This document shows, piece after piece, positions 49,630 through 58,197 of a DNA stretch of 64,000 bases (position 1 is the first letter of the stretch; each line of letters begins with the position of its first letter). The stretch lies in NCBI GenBank assembly GCA_000719025.1, contig JODP01000006.1, forward strand, positions 682,001-746,000, written 5' to 3'. The position numbers and the translations under genes are program-made. This DNA is from Kineosporia aurantiaca JCM 3230 (lineage in GTDB: Bacteria > Actinomycetota > Actinomycetes > Actinomycetales > Kineosporiaceae). Below the pieces are notes generated by a model, which did no database searches, was not told the DNA's origin, and worked only from the letters and a program-made list of their open reading frames with translations.

Positions 49630-52221
49630 CTAAGGCTCCGTGCGCAGTCGCAGCTCACGGGGCATCCGCAGGGTGAGCAGGTTGGTCACGTCCGGGGCCG
49701 ACATCGGCCGGGCGATCGCCTGACCCTGCACGGCGTCCGCGCCGATCTGCCGGGCCCCCTCCAACTGGCCGGAGGTCTGGACCGAAGCGCAGATCACTTG
49801 GAGGCCGAGCGAGTGGCAGAGCTGGGCCGCCGCCCGCGGCACGTGGTCGTCCTCGCCCAGCTCGGCGGCCAGCCGGCCGTCCAGCTTCACCGCGCTGATC
49901 GGCAGCCGGCGCAGCATCGTCAGCGAGGTGCCGCCGCAGCCGAAGTCGTTCAGCGCCACCGAGATCCCGAGCGAGCGCAGCATCCCCAGGGTCACCAGGG
50001 CGGGCCCGGACTCCTCGAGCTCACCCGCGTTCACCTGGAGCACCAGGCAGGAGGCGGAGAGCCCGCGGATCGCCAGCTGGGCGGCCACCTCGTGGGCGAA
50101 GTCCGGGTCGTTGAGCGGGGCCGGCGGCAGGCTGACCCAGACCTGGTCGACCTCCACGCCCTCGTGCCGCCAGATCACCAGCGCGGCCAGCGCCCGGTTG
50201 ATCATCTGCAGGCCGAGGGTGATGCCGAGCCCGAGGTCGTCGGCCAGCGGGACGAACGTCTCCGGAGGCACCGAGCTCCCGTCCCGGCGCTGCCAGCGCG
50301 GCAGTGCCTCGGCCCCGGCGATCCGGTCGTCGTCCTCCGGTGAGTGGCCCAGCGCCAGCATCGGCTGGAAGTCCAGGTCGATCAGGCCGCGCCCGACCGC
50401 CTGGCGCAATTCGCTCTCCAGCGCCGCCTGCTGCCGGCCGTGCGCCCGCACCGCCCGGTCGAACATGGTCCAGCGGCCGCGCCCGCCGCGCTGCGCGGTC
50501 CGCACCGCCTCGTCGGCGGCCTGCAGCAGGTCGTCCGCGGTGGCCAGGCCGGGGCCGGAGACCACGCCGCCGAGCGAGCAGGACAGGGTGAACTCCCGGC
50601 CCCCGGTGGTTTCCGGCAGCACGACCGGCTCCAGCATCAGCCGGGTGATCACCCGGGCCACATCGGCGCAGGTGTCGGGGTTGGGCGGGAGCAGGTCCTC
50701 GGAGAGCACGACGGCGAACTGGTGCCGGGCGACCCGGGCCACGAGGTAGCCGGAGAAGGCCTCGGCGATCCGTCGCCCGGTCTGCGCGGCCAGCTCGTCG
50801 GCGGTGCCCGCGCCCAGGTTGTCGGCCAGCTCGTCGAAGCGGTCCAGGTCGGCCAGGACCAGTCCGGCCGGCGGCGGGCTGGTTTCCGACCCGGTCATGA
50901 TCAGGGCCAGGGCGCGCAGCAGGCCGTCCCGGTTCGGCAGCCCGGTGGCCGGGTCGAGGCAGGCCGCGGCGGCCAGGCCGGCGGCCTCGGCCCGGGCCTG
51001 GCGTTCGCCGGCCTGGGCGGCGGAGGTCGCCCGGGTCAGCCGGCGCCGGGCCGTGGTCGAGGTGACGCCGATCAGCACGGCCACCAGAACCCCGGAGGCA
51101 AGGGCGACCTGGATGCCGATGTCCGGGTTCTGCTGGGGGTGCAGGAGCAGCCGGAAGGTCCGGTCCGGGCCGTCTTTCAGCACGCGTCCGATCAGGGCGG
51201 CGGCCGGAGCGGCGGCGGCCAGACCGGTGACCAGACCGCCCGCGGCCGGGCTCACCAGAAGGGGGTACGAGGCGACCGTGGCCAGCACGATCACCAGCGA
51301 GACCGGGGTCATGGCGGAGTCCAGCACCGGCAGGGTCGCGGCGGCGCCGATCAGGACGCCGGCGCGCAGTACCCGGCCCCAGGTGCGGCCGGGGATCAGC
51401 AGCGCCAGTAGTCCGGCCGCGGGAACCGCCGAAAGCGCCAGCCAGACCTGGGGAGTGGCGGCGATCGCCCAAGCGGTGGCCGAGGCGATCACGGCCAGGA
51501 CAACGGCCAGCGGGGCTTCGGGGGTCCGGCGGAGCTCGGCCGGGTTCTGGTGACGGGCCCGGCCGGGCGGTAGCGGGTCCGGCTCGGGCGTCGGAACCGG
51601 ATCAATCGGCGTGGGAGGGGTTTCCGTCTGCCGAGTTTCGGGGGATCGGCGGGGAGCCGGCAGCGGGGCGGGAGGGCGGCGGATCAGCTTGGGGCCGTCG
51701 GAGAGGTCGATCGCGAACGGTACCGGCTGGTCCCATTCTGCGGTGTCGGCCTCGGTCTCCTCCTCCGGCCCGGAGGGTGTTCCACCCTCGCCGCCGGAAG
51801 GTGCCGTGCCCTGGGAGGGCTGGCCGGCGTCATTAATGGTGCGGTTGGCCGACCGTGGCCACGGAATTCCGCCCCCGCGTTCGAGGGTCGGTGACCCGAA
51901 AGTCAGTGCGTCGAAATCCCCTTCGCGGGTGGCCGTCGAACGGTCGCGGAGCGGATTCGGGATCGCCAGCGGTGGGGTCAGCAGCGGCGAGGGCAGCCCG
52001 GCCTGATCGCGGCGGTCCCGGTCGGAACGCCGCAGCCGGGCGTGGTGCCGGCGCTGGTTCAGGCGGGCGCGCACCCGGGCGCCCCGACGGCCGGTGCGCA
52101 GCCGGCCCCAGCGACGGTCCTCGGCCGAGGGCCCGGCCGGGGTGGCCAGTTCGGCGGCCAGCCCGGGCAGACGGTTTCCGGGGCGGGGCTCGCCGCCGGT
52201 GTTGGCCCCGAGAAGCTGCAT
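49630..52221 (-). CDS. membrane GGDEF-EAL protein, both domains degenerate
   Basis: An 863-residue protein. Residues 1-230 are disordered, Arg/Pro-rich. About 235-400 hold several transmembrane helices (LAVVLAVIASATAWAIAA, VSLVIVLATVASYPLLV). About 420-590 is GGDEF-like: GLPNRDGLLRALALI and LADLDRFDELADN, but the signature reads ARHQF. About 600-855 is EAL-like: EALPRW is present, but DDFG reads NDFG, the catalytic Asn/Glu positions are lost (VWVSLPP, LQVNAGE), and EGVE reads ASVQ. Probably no cyclase or phosphodiesterase activity; a c-di-GMP-binding or structural role is possible. Confidence 0.85.
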   Translation of the reverse strand: MQLLGANTGGEPRPGNRLPGLAAELATPAGPSAEDRRWGRLRTGRRGARVRARLNQRRHHARLRRSDRDRRDQAGLPSPLLTPPLAIPNPLRDRSTATREGDFDALTFGSPTLERGGGIPWPRSANRTINDAGQPSQGTAPSGGEGGTPSGPEEETEADTAEWDQPVPFAIDLSDGPKLIRRPPAPLPAPRRSPETRQTETPPTPIDPVPTPEPDPLPPGRARHQNPAELRRTPEAPLAVVLAVIASATAWAIAATPQVWLALSAVPAAGLLALLIPGRTWGRVLRAGVLIGAAATLPVLDSAMTPVSLVIVLATVASYPLLVSPAAGGLVTGLAAAAPAAALIGRVLKDGPDRTFRLLLHPQQNPDIGIQVALASGVLVAVLIGVTSTTARRRLTRATSAAQAGERQARAEAAGLAAAACLDPATGLPNRDGLLRALALIMTGSETSPPPAGLVLADLDRFDELADNLGAGTADELAAQTGRRIAEAFSGYLVARVARHQFAVVLSEDLLPPNPDTCADVARVITRLMLEPVVLPETTGGREFTLSCSLGGVVSGPGLATADDLLQAADEAVRTAQRGGRGRWTMFDRAVRAHGRQQAALESELRQAVGRGLIDLDFQPMLALGHSPEDDDRIAGAEALPRWQRRDGSSVPPETFVPLADDLGLGITLGLQMINRALAALVIWRHEGVEVDQVWVSLPPAPLNDPDFAHEVAAQLAIRGLSASCLVLQVNAGELEESGPALVTLGMLRSLGISVALNDFGCGGTSLTMLRRLPISAVKLDGRLAAELGEDDHVPRAAAQLCHSLGLQVICASVQTSGQLEGARQIGADAVQGQAIARPMSAPDVTNLLTLRMPRELRLRTEP

Positions 52222-52326
52222 CGTGTCTCCCTGCTGGCGCCGGTGAGCGGGTCACCCGGTCGGGCGAACGCTCACTGCTTCGGCAGGACCGGGCCAGGGC
52301 TTGAAGCCGCTTCCTTCCCAGACCCT

Positions 52327-52395
52327 CGTGATCATGCAGAACCGCCCCGGTGATCATGTGCTGCATGATCACCGGGGCGGAATTGCATGATCACG
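52327..52395. repeat. dispersed TGATCA-core palindromic repeat, copy 4 (TGCA variant)
   Basis: Forward cores at 52327 and 52349 and reverse cores at 52362 and 52384, again 22 bp apart within pairs. Here the outer bases are TGCATGATCA instead of TCCATGATCA. The inner pair forms a near-perfect palindrome CCCCGGTGATCATG...CATGATCACCGGGG. Lies between divergent genes. Confidence 0.85.
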
Positions 52396-52441
52396 ACCAA
52401 GACAGGGCGGGAGCGGTCAGGGAGCGGTCGGGGGGCGGGGA

Positions 52442-52447
52442 TACCCT
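52442..52447 (+). promoter_or_regulatory. -10 box TACCCT for the leaderless DUF4229 gene
   Basis: TACCCT, 7 bases, then GTG 52455. Confidence 0.5.
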
Positions 52448-52454
52448 GAGGACC

Positions 52455-52751
52455 GTGCATTTAGCTCTGATCAAGTACACCGTGATGCGACTGGTGCTGT
52501 TCGTCGTCGTCCTGATCGTGCTGGGCCTGATCATGGGCCGCAGCGTCATGTGGCTGTTCCTGTCGGCCGTGATCTCGCTGGCGCTGTCCTACCTGTTCCT
52601 GCGCAAGCCGCGGGAACAGCTGGCGGTGGCGCTCACCGAGCGCACCGGCCGACGGCTCGACCGCAAGGCCGCCGAGCGCGAGGCCGGCCGGCTCTCGGAC
52701 GACGAGCTCGAGGACCAGGAGGCCGAGGCCCTGCGGGCCAAGGAGAGCTGA
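52455..52751 (+). CDS. DUF4229 small membrane protein
   Basis: A 98-residue protein with two helices (VMRLVLFVVVLIVLGLIMG and SVMWLFLSAVISLALSYLFL) followed by RKPREQLAVALTERTGRRLD and an acidic end. This is the DUF4229 layout common next to men genes in actinobacteria (recollection). GTG 52455 gives the LIKYTVMRL start typical of that family. Function unknown. Converges on menA with a 53-bp gap holding AGAGCTCT-type short inverted repeats. Confidence 0.75.
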   Translation: MHLALIKYTVMRLVLFVVVLIVLGLIMGRSVMWLFLSAVISLALSYLFLRKPREQLAVALTERTGRRLDRKAAEREAGRLSDDELEDQEAEALRAKES

Positions 52752-52804
52752 GCCCCGGCTCCAGAGAGCTCTAGCCAGAGAGCTCGAGGGAACTCCGGAG
52801 GGCT

Positions 52805-53686
52805 CTAGAGGGCGAGCCCGATCCCGATCAGCAGCGCCCAGACCAGGCCGAGCCGACCGGTGTCCTTCAGCGCCGGGATCAGTCCCATCCCGGTCGCGCC
52901 CGACGTCACCGCGGTCACCGGGCCCTTGGCCAGCGGCAGGGCCAGCAGGGCGAGCGCCGTCCACGGGTGCCAGGGGGCGATCACCAGGGTGAGCACGAAC
53001 GGGACGGTGATCAGGAACGCGTAGAACACCCGGGTGCCGGAGTCGCCGAGCCGCACCGCCAGGGTGGTCTTCCCGGTGACCGAGTCGGTCGGGATGTCCC
53101 GCAGGTTGTTCGCCACCAGCACCCCGCAGGCCAGGGCGCCCATCCCGACGGCCGCCGCGACGCCGGTGCCGGAGATCGTGTCGACCTGGGTGTACATCGT
53201 GCCCAGCACGGCGACCAGGCCGAAGAAGATGAACACCGAGACCTCGCCCAGGCCGGAGTAGCCGTAGGGCCGTTTGCCGCCGGTGTAGTACCAGGCCGCG
53301 AGCACACAGAGGACGCCGACCGCGAGCAGCCAGTAGTGCCCGGACATCAGCACCAGCACCAGCCCGGCCACCCCCGCCAGGCCGAAGCAGGCGAACGCGG
53401 CCCGCTTCACCTCGTGCGGCTCGGCCCGCCGGGAACCGGTCAGCCGGAGTGGGCCGACCCGTTCGTCGTCGGTGCCGCGGATCCCGTCCGAGTAGTCGTT
53501 GGCGTAGTTCACCCCGACCTGCAGGGCCAGCGAGACGATCAGCGCCAGCACCGCCTCGGCGAACCCCTTCACGCCCCAGCCCAGGTCCTGCCCGATCGCC
53601 GCGCCGGTGCCGGCCAGCACCGGGGCGACCGAGAGGGGGAGGGTCTTCAGGCGGGCGCCCTGGACCCATTCGGTGGTCGTGGCCAT
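52805..53686 (-). CDS. menA: 1,4-dihydroxy-2-naphthoate polyprenyltransferase
   Basis: Attaches the polyprenyl tail to DHNA to give demethylmenaquinone in the membrane. The 293-residue UbiA-family protein has eight or nine helices, with the first Asp motif NYANDYSDGIRGTDDERVG and the second NNLRDIPTDSVTGK. It also has AWYYTGGKRPYGYSGLGEV. Directly follows menE with 2 bp between stop and start. Confidence 0.95.
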   Translation of the reverse strand: MATTTEWVQGARLKTLPLSVAPVLAGTGAAIGQDLGWGVKGFAEAVLALIVSLALQVGVNYANDYSDGIRGTDDERVGPLRLTGSRRAEPHEVKRAAFACFGLAGVAGLVLVLMSGHYWLLAVGVLCVLAAWYYTGGKRPYGYSGLGEVSVFIFFGLVAVLGTMYTQVDTISGTGVAAAVGMGALACGVLVANNLRDIPTDSVTGKTTLAVRLGDSGTRVFYAFLITVPFVLTLVIAPWHPWTALALLALPLAKGPVTAVTSGATGMGLIPALKDTGRLGLVWALLIGIGLAL

Positions 53687-53688
53687 GC

Positions 53689-55071
53689 TCAGGTTCCTTC
53701 CGGAGTCTCGGACGGCCGGGTCGTCTCGAGGATCGTCGTGATCGCGGTGCGGTCGGGCTTGCCCGGCCCGCGCAGCGGCAGCTGGTCCAGCACGGTCAGC
53801 TGCCGGGGGGCGGAACGGGCGGAGACCTGCTCGGTCACCATCGCCCGCGCCTGCGCCAGCGTAGGGGGCTCAGCGCCCGGCGAGAGCACGATCGCCGCCG
53901 CCACCCGCTGACCCCACTCCCGGTCCGGCAGACCCACCACCACGGCCTCGGCCACGCCCGGGAGCCGGTGCAGCGCGGCCTCCACCGGCGCCGGGGCGAT
54001 GTTCACGCCCCCGCTGATGATGACCGCGTCCAGCCGCCCCCCGATCCGCAGCCGGCCGGCGTCCCAAGTCCCGAAATCGCTGGTCAGAAATCGGCGGGGA
54101 GCGGACGTGAAGGCCTCGTGGCCGGGATCGCCCAGGTAGCCCCGGGCCAGCGTGGGCCCGCCGATCCCGATCCGCCCGGACTCCGGGTCCAGGTCGATCT
54201 CCACGCCGTCCAGCGGCACCCCGTCGTAGACGCAGCCGCCCGCCGTCTCGCTCATGCCGTAGGTGGTGACCAACCGCGCCCCGGCCTGAGCTGCTCTTTC
54301 GAGCAGGGCCTCGCTGGGGGCTGAACCTCCGACCAGCACGGCGTCGTAGCGACGCAACGCATCCAGGGCCTGCTCGTCCTGAGAATCAAGAATTCGGATG
54401 ATCTGGGTGGGCACCAACGAGGTATAGAACCGCTGACCCCTCAGCCGGGCGGTGGCTTCGGCGAAGCCCCGGGGGTCGAAGCCGGATGTGAGATCCATCA
54501 CTATCGGTGTCGTCCCGGCCACCAGGGAGCGCACCAGTACCTGCATCCCGGCGATGTGCTGGGCCGGAAGGGCCAGCAGCCAGCGGCCACTGCCGCCGAG
54601 CCGGTCGTGGGTGGCGGCGGCCGAGGCCAGCAGGGCGGAGGCGGACAGAAGCACCCGTTTGGGGACGCCGGTGGAGCCCGACGTCCGGACCGAGATCGCG
54701 GTCGGGTCGCTGGGGTCGTCGTCCGCGCCGACGAGCGGGACGGGGGCCTCGACGAGATCGAGCACGTCCGTCACCGACGGTGAATCGCTCGGGCCGGCAA
54801 GGGTGTTGGGCGTCTGCGCCGGATCGCCGGATCCCGGCCGCTCCGGCCGCTCAACCGCGTCCTCAATCGACGGCCCGGCCGCGCGGCCGGCGCGCTCAGC
54901 AGACGAACCCACTGTGGATTTGCGGTGACTTTGTGGGATGTCATCGCTCAGCGCAAGGGCCGGTCCGCTCCCCGAAAGGGCCGCCCGAAGAGCCGGCAGG
55001 ACGCCCAGAATTCGATCATCCGTGCAGGTCAGCCGGGTCTCGAGGGTGCGTGGAACGGGCCCGGGGGTCAT
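53689..55071 (-). CDS. menE: o-succinylbenzoate-CoA ligase
   Basis: Activates o-succinylbenzoate with ATP and CoA. A 460-residue ANL adenylating enzyme: AMP-binding loop AISVRTSGSTGVPKRVL, LPAQHIAGMQVLVRSLVAG, TTYGMSETAGGCVYDGVPLD, the hinge and Asp in FGTWDAGRLRIGGRLD, and the C-terminal Lys in PLRGPGKPDRTAI. An Arg/Pro/Ser-rich insert of about 60 residues (around 45-105) interrupts the usual N-terminal region. ATG 55071 is set by TAGCAT 6 bases upstream. Confidence 0.94.
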   Translation of the reverse strand: MTPGPVPRTLETRLTCTDDRILGVLPALRAALSGSGPALALSDDIPQSHRKSTVGSSAERAGRAAGPSIEDAVERPERPGSGDPAQTPNTLAGPSDSPSVTDVLDLVEAPVPLVGADDDPSDPTAISVRTSGSTGVPKRVLLSASALLASAAATHDRLGGSGRWLLALPAQHIAGMQVLVRSLVAGTTPIVMDLTSGFDPRGFAEATARLRGQRFYTSLVPTQIIRILDSQDEQALDALRRYDAVLVGGSAPSEALLERAAQAGARLVTTYGMSETAGGCVYDGVPLDGVEIDLDPESGRIGIGGPTLARGYLGDPGHEAFTSAPRRFLTSDFGTWDAGRLRIGGRLDAVIISGGVNIAPAPVEAALHRLPGVAEAVVVGLPDREWGQRVAAAIVLSPGAEPPTLAQARAMVTEQVSARSAPRQLTVLDQLPLRGPGKPDRTAITTILETTRPSETPEGT

Positions 55072-55077
55072 CGGCCA

Positions 55078-55083
55078 ATGCTA
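55078..55083 (-). promoter_or_regulatory. -10 box TAGCAT for leaderless menE-menA
   Basis: TAGCAT, 6 bases, then ATG 55071. Confidence 0.55.
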
Positions 55084-55149
55084 AGCGGTGACCTGATCGG
55101 CCAGCGCGGCAGGTTCCCCAGGAGGGTCGGAAGTGGCAGGCTGCTGCCC

Positions 55150-56475
55150 GTGCATTCCGTGGAACAGGCGCTGGCCGCAATCGGCCGCGCCGAACCCGAG
55201 GTGGCCGAGGACGCTCGGGCGGCTTGGGAATCGCTGACCGGGGGTGACGGACCCGAGTCGGTGACCCAGTGGCGGCTCCAGCAGTTCTGCTGGGACGAGC
55301 TGAACCGGTCCTGGATGTCGGACGCCGCCGGTCGCTGGCGGGTCGCGACGGCGCTGGCCGCGCTCCTGGACGGTCTGAGCATGCAGCGGTACGCCGGTAT
55401 CGCCCGCAGCGACACCACCCGGCAGATCCTCTTCACCGGCGACCAGGCCCCCGATCGGGGCCGCACCGTGGTCCGCCGGGCGATGCAGCGCTCGGGCATC
55501 GAGCCGCCGGACACCGAACTGCTGACCTGGGGCGCGATCATGGGCCAGGCCGAGGCCCAGGCCCGCGAGGCGGTGGCCGACCGGCTGGAGATGGCGGTCG
55601 CGGTCGGCGACCTGCAGCCCGGCACCCGGGGCTGGCGCGACTCACAGGCCGAGATCACCCTGAACGTGCTGCTCTCGCCCCGGCTGGACCTGTCCGGCGA
55701 GGCGCTCTACGACCAGATCCTGGACGAGCGGCTGGACGACTGGATCCGCGGCCCCCGCTCGACCACCCGCGGCGGCCTCCTGGCCCCGCTGGAGACCTCG
55801 CTGCGGGAGAACGTGGATCCGGGCATGGCCGCCCCGGCCCGGGCCCTGCTGCGCCCGCTGGACTGGCTGCTCACCGAGATCGGGGACGGCCTGGCGCTGA
55901 CCGCGGCCGGCTACCTCCCCCCGCGCACGGTCTCCCGGGCGCTGGACGAGCTGGGCTGGCGGGACGAGCTGATCGGCCCGGCCAACCGCGAGGTGGACGC
56001 CTACCCCGTGCTGGTCCTGCGGGAGACGGCGCAGCGTCTCGGCCTGTGCCGCCGCCGCGCTTCCCGGCTCACCCTCACCCCGAGCGGCCGGGCCGCCCTG
56101 GCCGACGGTCGCACCCTCTGGCAGGCCGTGGCCGCCGGGCTGGTCGGTCCCGAGCACTCCGCCCTGGCCGTGGCCTGGGAGGTCGTGCTGGCCGTGCTGG
56201 CGCCGGGCGACGTGGTCGGCGAGGAGGACGTGCGCACCCTGGTGCAGGCGGTGATCACCGAGTCCGGCTGGCGGGTGGCGGGCCGCCGCACGCCTTCGGA
56301 GAGCGACACCAGCGCGCTGTTCTTCGCCGTGCTGCGGGAGCTGCGCTGGATGGAGCTGGTGGAGGAGTCCGGCGCGCTGCTGGACCGGCAGCTGCGGGCC
56401 CGTTCGGGCGCGGCCGAGCTGTTCCGGGCCGCGCTGCGGCACCGGGTGCTGCACCGCGACATCGTTCCCTTCTAG
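55150..56475 (+). CDS. uncharacterised 441-residue protein
   Basis: The N-terminal half is helical (VEQALAAIGRAEPEVAEDAR...). The C-terminal half has LRPLDWLLTEIGDGLALTAA, GYLPPRTVSRALDELGW and RRRASRLTLTPSGRAALADG. To my recollection this belongs to an unnamed domain widespread in actinobacteria and sometimes fused to plasmid pRiA4b ORF-3-like domains. It ends with a winged-helix-like segment. GTG 55150 has a CAGGCT box 7 bases upstream; ATG 55079 is an alternative. Lies between menE and menD, and its TAG shares CTAG with the menD stop. Confidence 0.7.
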   Translation: MHSVEQALAAIGRAEPEVAEDARAAWESLTGGDGPESVTQWRLQQFCWDELNRSWMSDAAGRWRVATALAALLDGLSMQRYAGIARSDTTRQILFTGDQAPDRGRTVVRRAMQRSGIEPPDTELLTWGAIMGQAEAQAREAVADRLEMAVAVGDLQPGTRGWRDSQAEITLNVLLSPRLDLSGEALYDQILDERLDDWIRGPRSTTRGGLLAPLETSLRENVDPGMAAPARALLRPLDWLLTEIGDGLALTAAGYLPPRTVSRALDELGWRDELIGPANREVDAYPVLVLRETAQRLGLCRRRASRLTLTPSGRAALADGRTLWQAVAAGLVGPEHSALAVAWEVVLAVLAPGDVVGEEDVRTLVQAVITESGWRVAGRRTPSESDTSALFFAVLRELRWMELVEESGALLDRQLRARSGAAELFRAALRHRVLHRDIVPF

Positions 56476-58139
56476 GCTTTGGTCGCGGCCTGCCGCAGCT
56501 TCTCGGTCAGGCCGCGGTGCTGGGCGCGGTCGATGCGGACGTGCAGCAGAGAAAGGTCTTTGGGGGACGCCTGGAGCGCCCCTTCGAGCTGCTGAGCGGT
56601 CTCGACCAGGGTGTACGGAACTCCGTAGGCCCGGCTCAGCGCCTCCAGGTCGACCTGCTGGGGAGTGCCGAAAACCCTTTCGTAGTGCCGGTTCTCCTGC
56701 TCTCCCCGGTCGGCCCGGGCGCCGTGCTCGAGCGTGGCGAAGATGCCGCCCCCGTTGTCGTCGACCAGCACGATCTGCAGATCCGGCCGCTGTTCCTGGG
56801 CCCCGAGCAGCAGGGCCCCGGCGTCGTGCAGGAAGGTGAGATCGCCGATCAGCAGCCGGGTGGGCTTCTGGCTGGAGAGCGCGGCGCCGATCGCGGTGGA
56901 GATGGTGCCGTCGATCCCGGCCAGCCCACGGTTGGAAAGGATCTGCGCGCCGGGCGGGATCTGGGCGACCAGGTCGAGATCGCGAATCGGGTTGCTGGAG
57001 CCGGAGACCAGCAGGTCGCCCGGCCCGGTCGCCGCACTCACCAGCTGGGCGATCCGCGGCCCGGTCAGGTGCTCCTCGGCGTCCAGGGACGCGGTGATCG
57101 CCTTCAGGGCCTCAGTTCCGGCGAAAACCCATTCCTCCAGCCAACTCTGGTTGTCGTCCGGCCCGGCGGTGACTGCAGGTACGACTAAGGACGCTTTCCG
57201 GCCGGCATCGCTCCAGTCCGGTCGGGGCGACACCACGATCACCTCGACAGCGCCGGACGAGAGCAGCCGGGTGACCGGGCGGGACAAGGTGGGTCGACCG
57301 AAAACCACCAATCTTTGGATCTTTTCCCCGAGCGGGGTACCCAGGAGCAGGCGGTACGGCGCTACCGTGGCGAAATCCCTTACCCCGGAGGACGGCTCGG
57401 CCAGGAGCGGCCAGCCGGCCTGCTGTGCGAGCTCTGCCGCTCCCGGTCCGGCGCCATCTCCAGCGAGAACCACGGTGCGCGGGCCGTTTTCCAGGACGAA
57501 CGCAGCCGGCGGCCCAGCGAGCGCGATCCGGGTCAGGCCGGCCGCCCCGGTCAGCGCTTCTGGCCAGGGCTCGCCTTCTTCCGGAGTCAGCGGCTCGGTG
57601 AATCCGACGTTCAGCTGAACCGGTCCAGGGGAGCCGCCGACCACCCCGCGAGCCGCGGCCACCGCTCGCGCGGCCACGTTCCGCCACTCCGCCACCTGTC
57701 CCTGGCCCGGGCCGGTGGGAGCCGGGATCTCGCCGAACCAGCGCACCGCCGACCCGAACAGCTTCACCTGATCGGTGGTCTGACTGGCCCCGGTTCCCCG
57801 CAGCTCGTGCGGCCGGTCGGCCGAGAGCACCAGCAACGGCACCCCGGCATGGGCGGCTTCCAGCACCGCCGGATGCAGATTGGCCACCGCAGTGCCGGAA
57901 GTGGTGACGATCGCGGCCGGCGCGTGCTCCTGATCGCCCCGGGCCAGGCCCAGCGCCAGGAAGGCCGCGGTGCGCTCGTCGATCCGGACGTGCAGCTGAA
58001 TCGCGCCTGCGTCGGCCGCTTCCGCCAGGGCGTAGGCGAGCGGGGCCGAGCGGCTGCCCGGGCAGAGCACGACGTGCCTCACGCCGAGCTGGGCCAGGCT
58101 GTCGACGAGAACGGTGGCCAGGGCGGTCGACGGGTTCAC
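56472..58139 (-). CDS. menD: SEPHCHC synthase (menaquinone, MenD)
   Basis: ThDP enzyme joining isochorismate and 2-oxoglutarate. The 555 residues have CPGSRSAPLAYALAEA, the N-terminal ThDP Glu in LHVRIDERTAAFLALGLARG, TTSGTAVANLHPAVLEA, ANRG-type SNRGLAGIDGTISTAIGAAL, and the ThDP/Mg motif LIGDLTFLHDAGALL with VDDNGGGIFATLEHGARAD. GTG 58139 start. The large unknown gene 58198-61581 lies upstream on the same strand, 58 bp away. Confidence 0.95.
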   Translation of the reverse strand: MNPSTALATVLVDSLAQLGVRHVVLCPGSRSAPLAYALAEAADAGAIQLHVRIDERTAAFLALGLARGDQEHAPAAIVTTSGTAVANLHPAVLEAAHAGVPLLVLSADRPHELRGTGASQTTDQVKLFGSAVRWFGEIPAPTGPGQGQVAEWRNVAARAVAAARGVVGGSPGPVQLNVGFTEPLTPEEGEPWPEALTGAAGLTRIALAGPPAAFVLENGPRTVVLAGDGAGPGAAELAQQAGWPLLAEPSSGVRDFATVAPYRLLLGTPLGEKIQRLVVFGRPTLSRPVTRLLSSGAVEVIVVSPRPDWSDAGRKASLVVPAVTAGPDDNQSWLEEWVFAGTEALKAITASLDAEEHLTGPRIAQLVSAATGPGDLLVSGSSNPIRDLDLVAQIPPGAQILSNRGLAGIDGTISTAIGAALSSQKPTRLLIGDLTFLHDAGALLLGAQEQRPDLQIVLVDDNGGGIFATLEHGARADRGEQENRHYERVFGTPQQVDLEALSRAYGVPYTLVETAQQLEGALQASPKDLSLLHVRIDRAQHRGLTEKLRQAATKA

Positions 58140-58197
58140 CGGGCAATCACGGGTTCATCGTCCCAGGGGGGCCGGGCCGGTGCCCGGTGGGGTGGGC

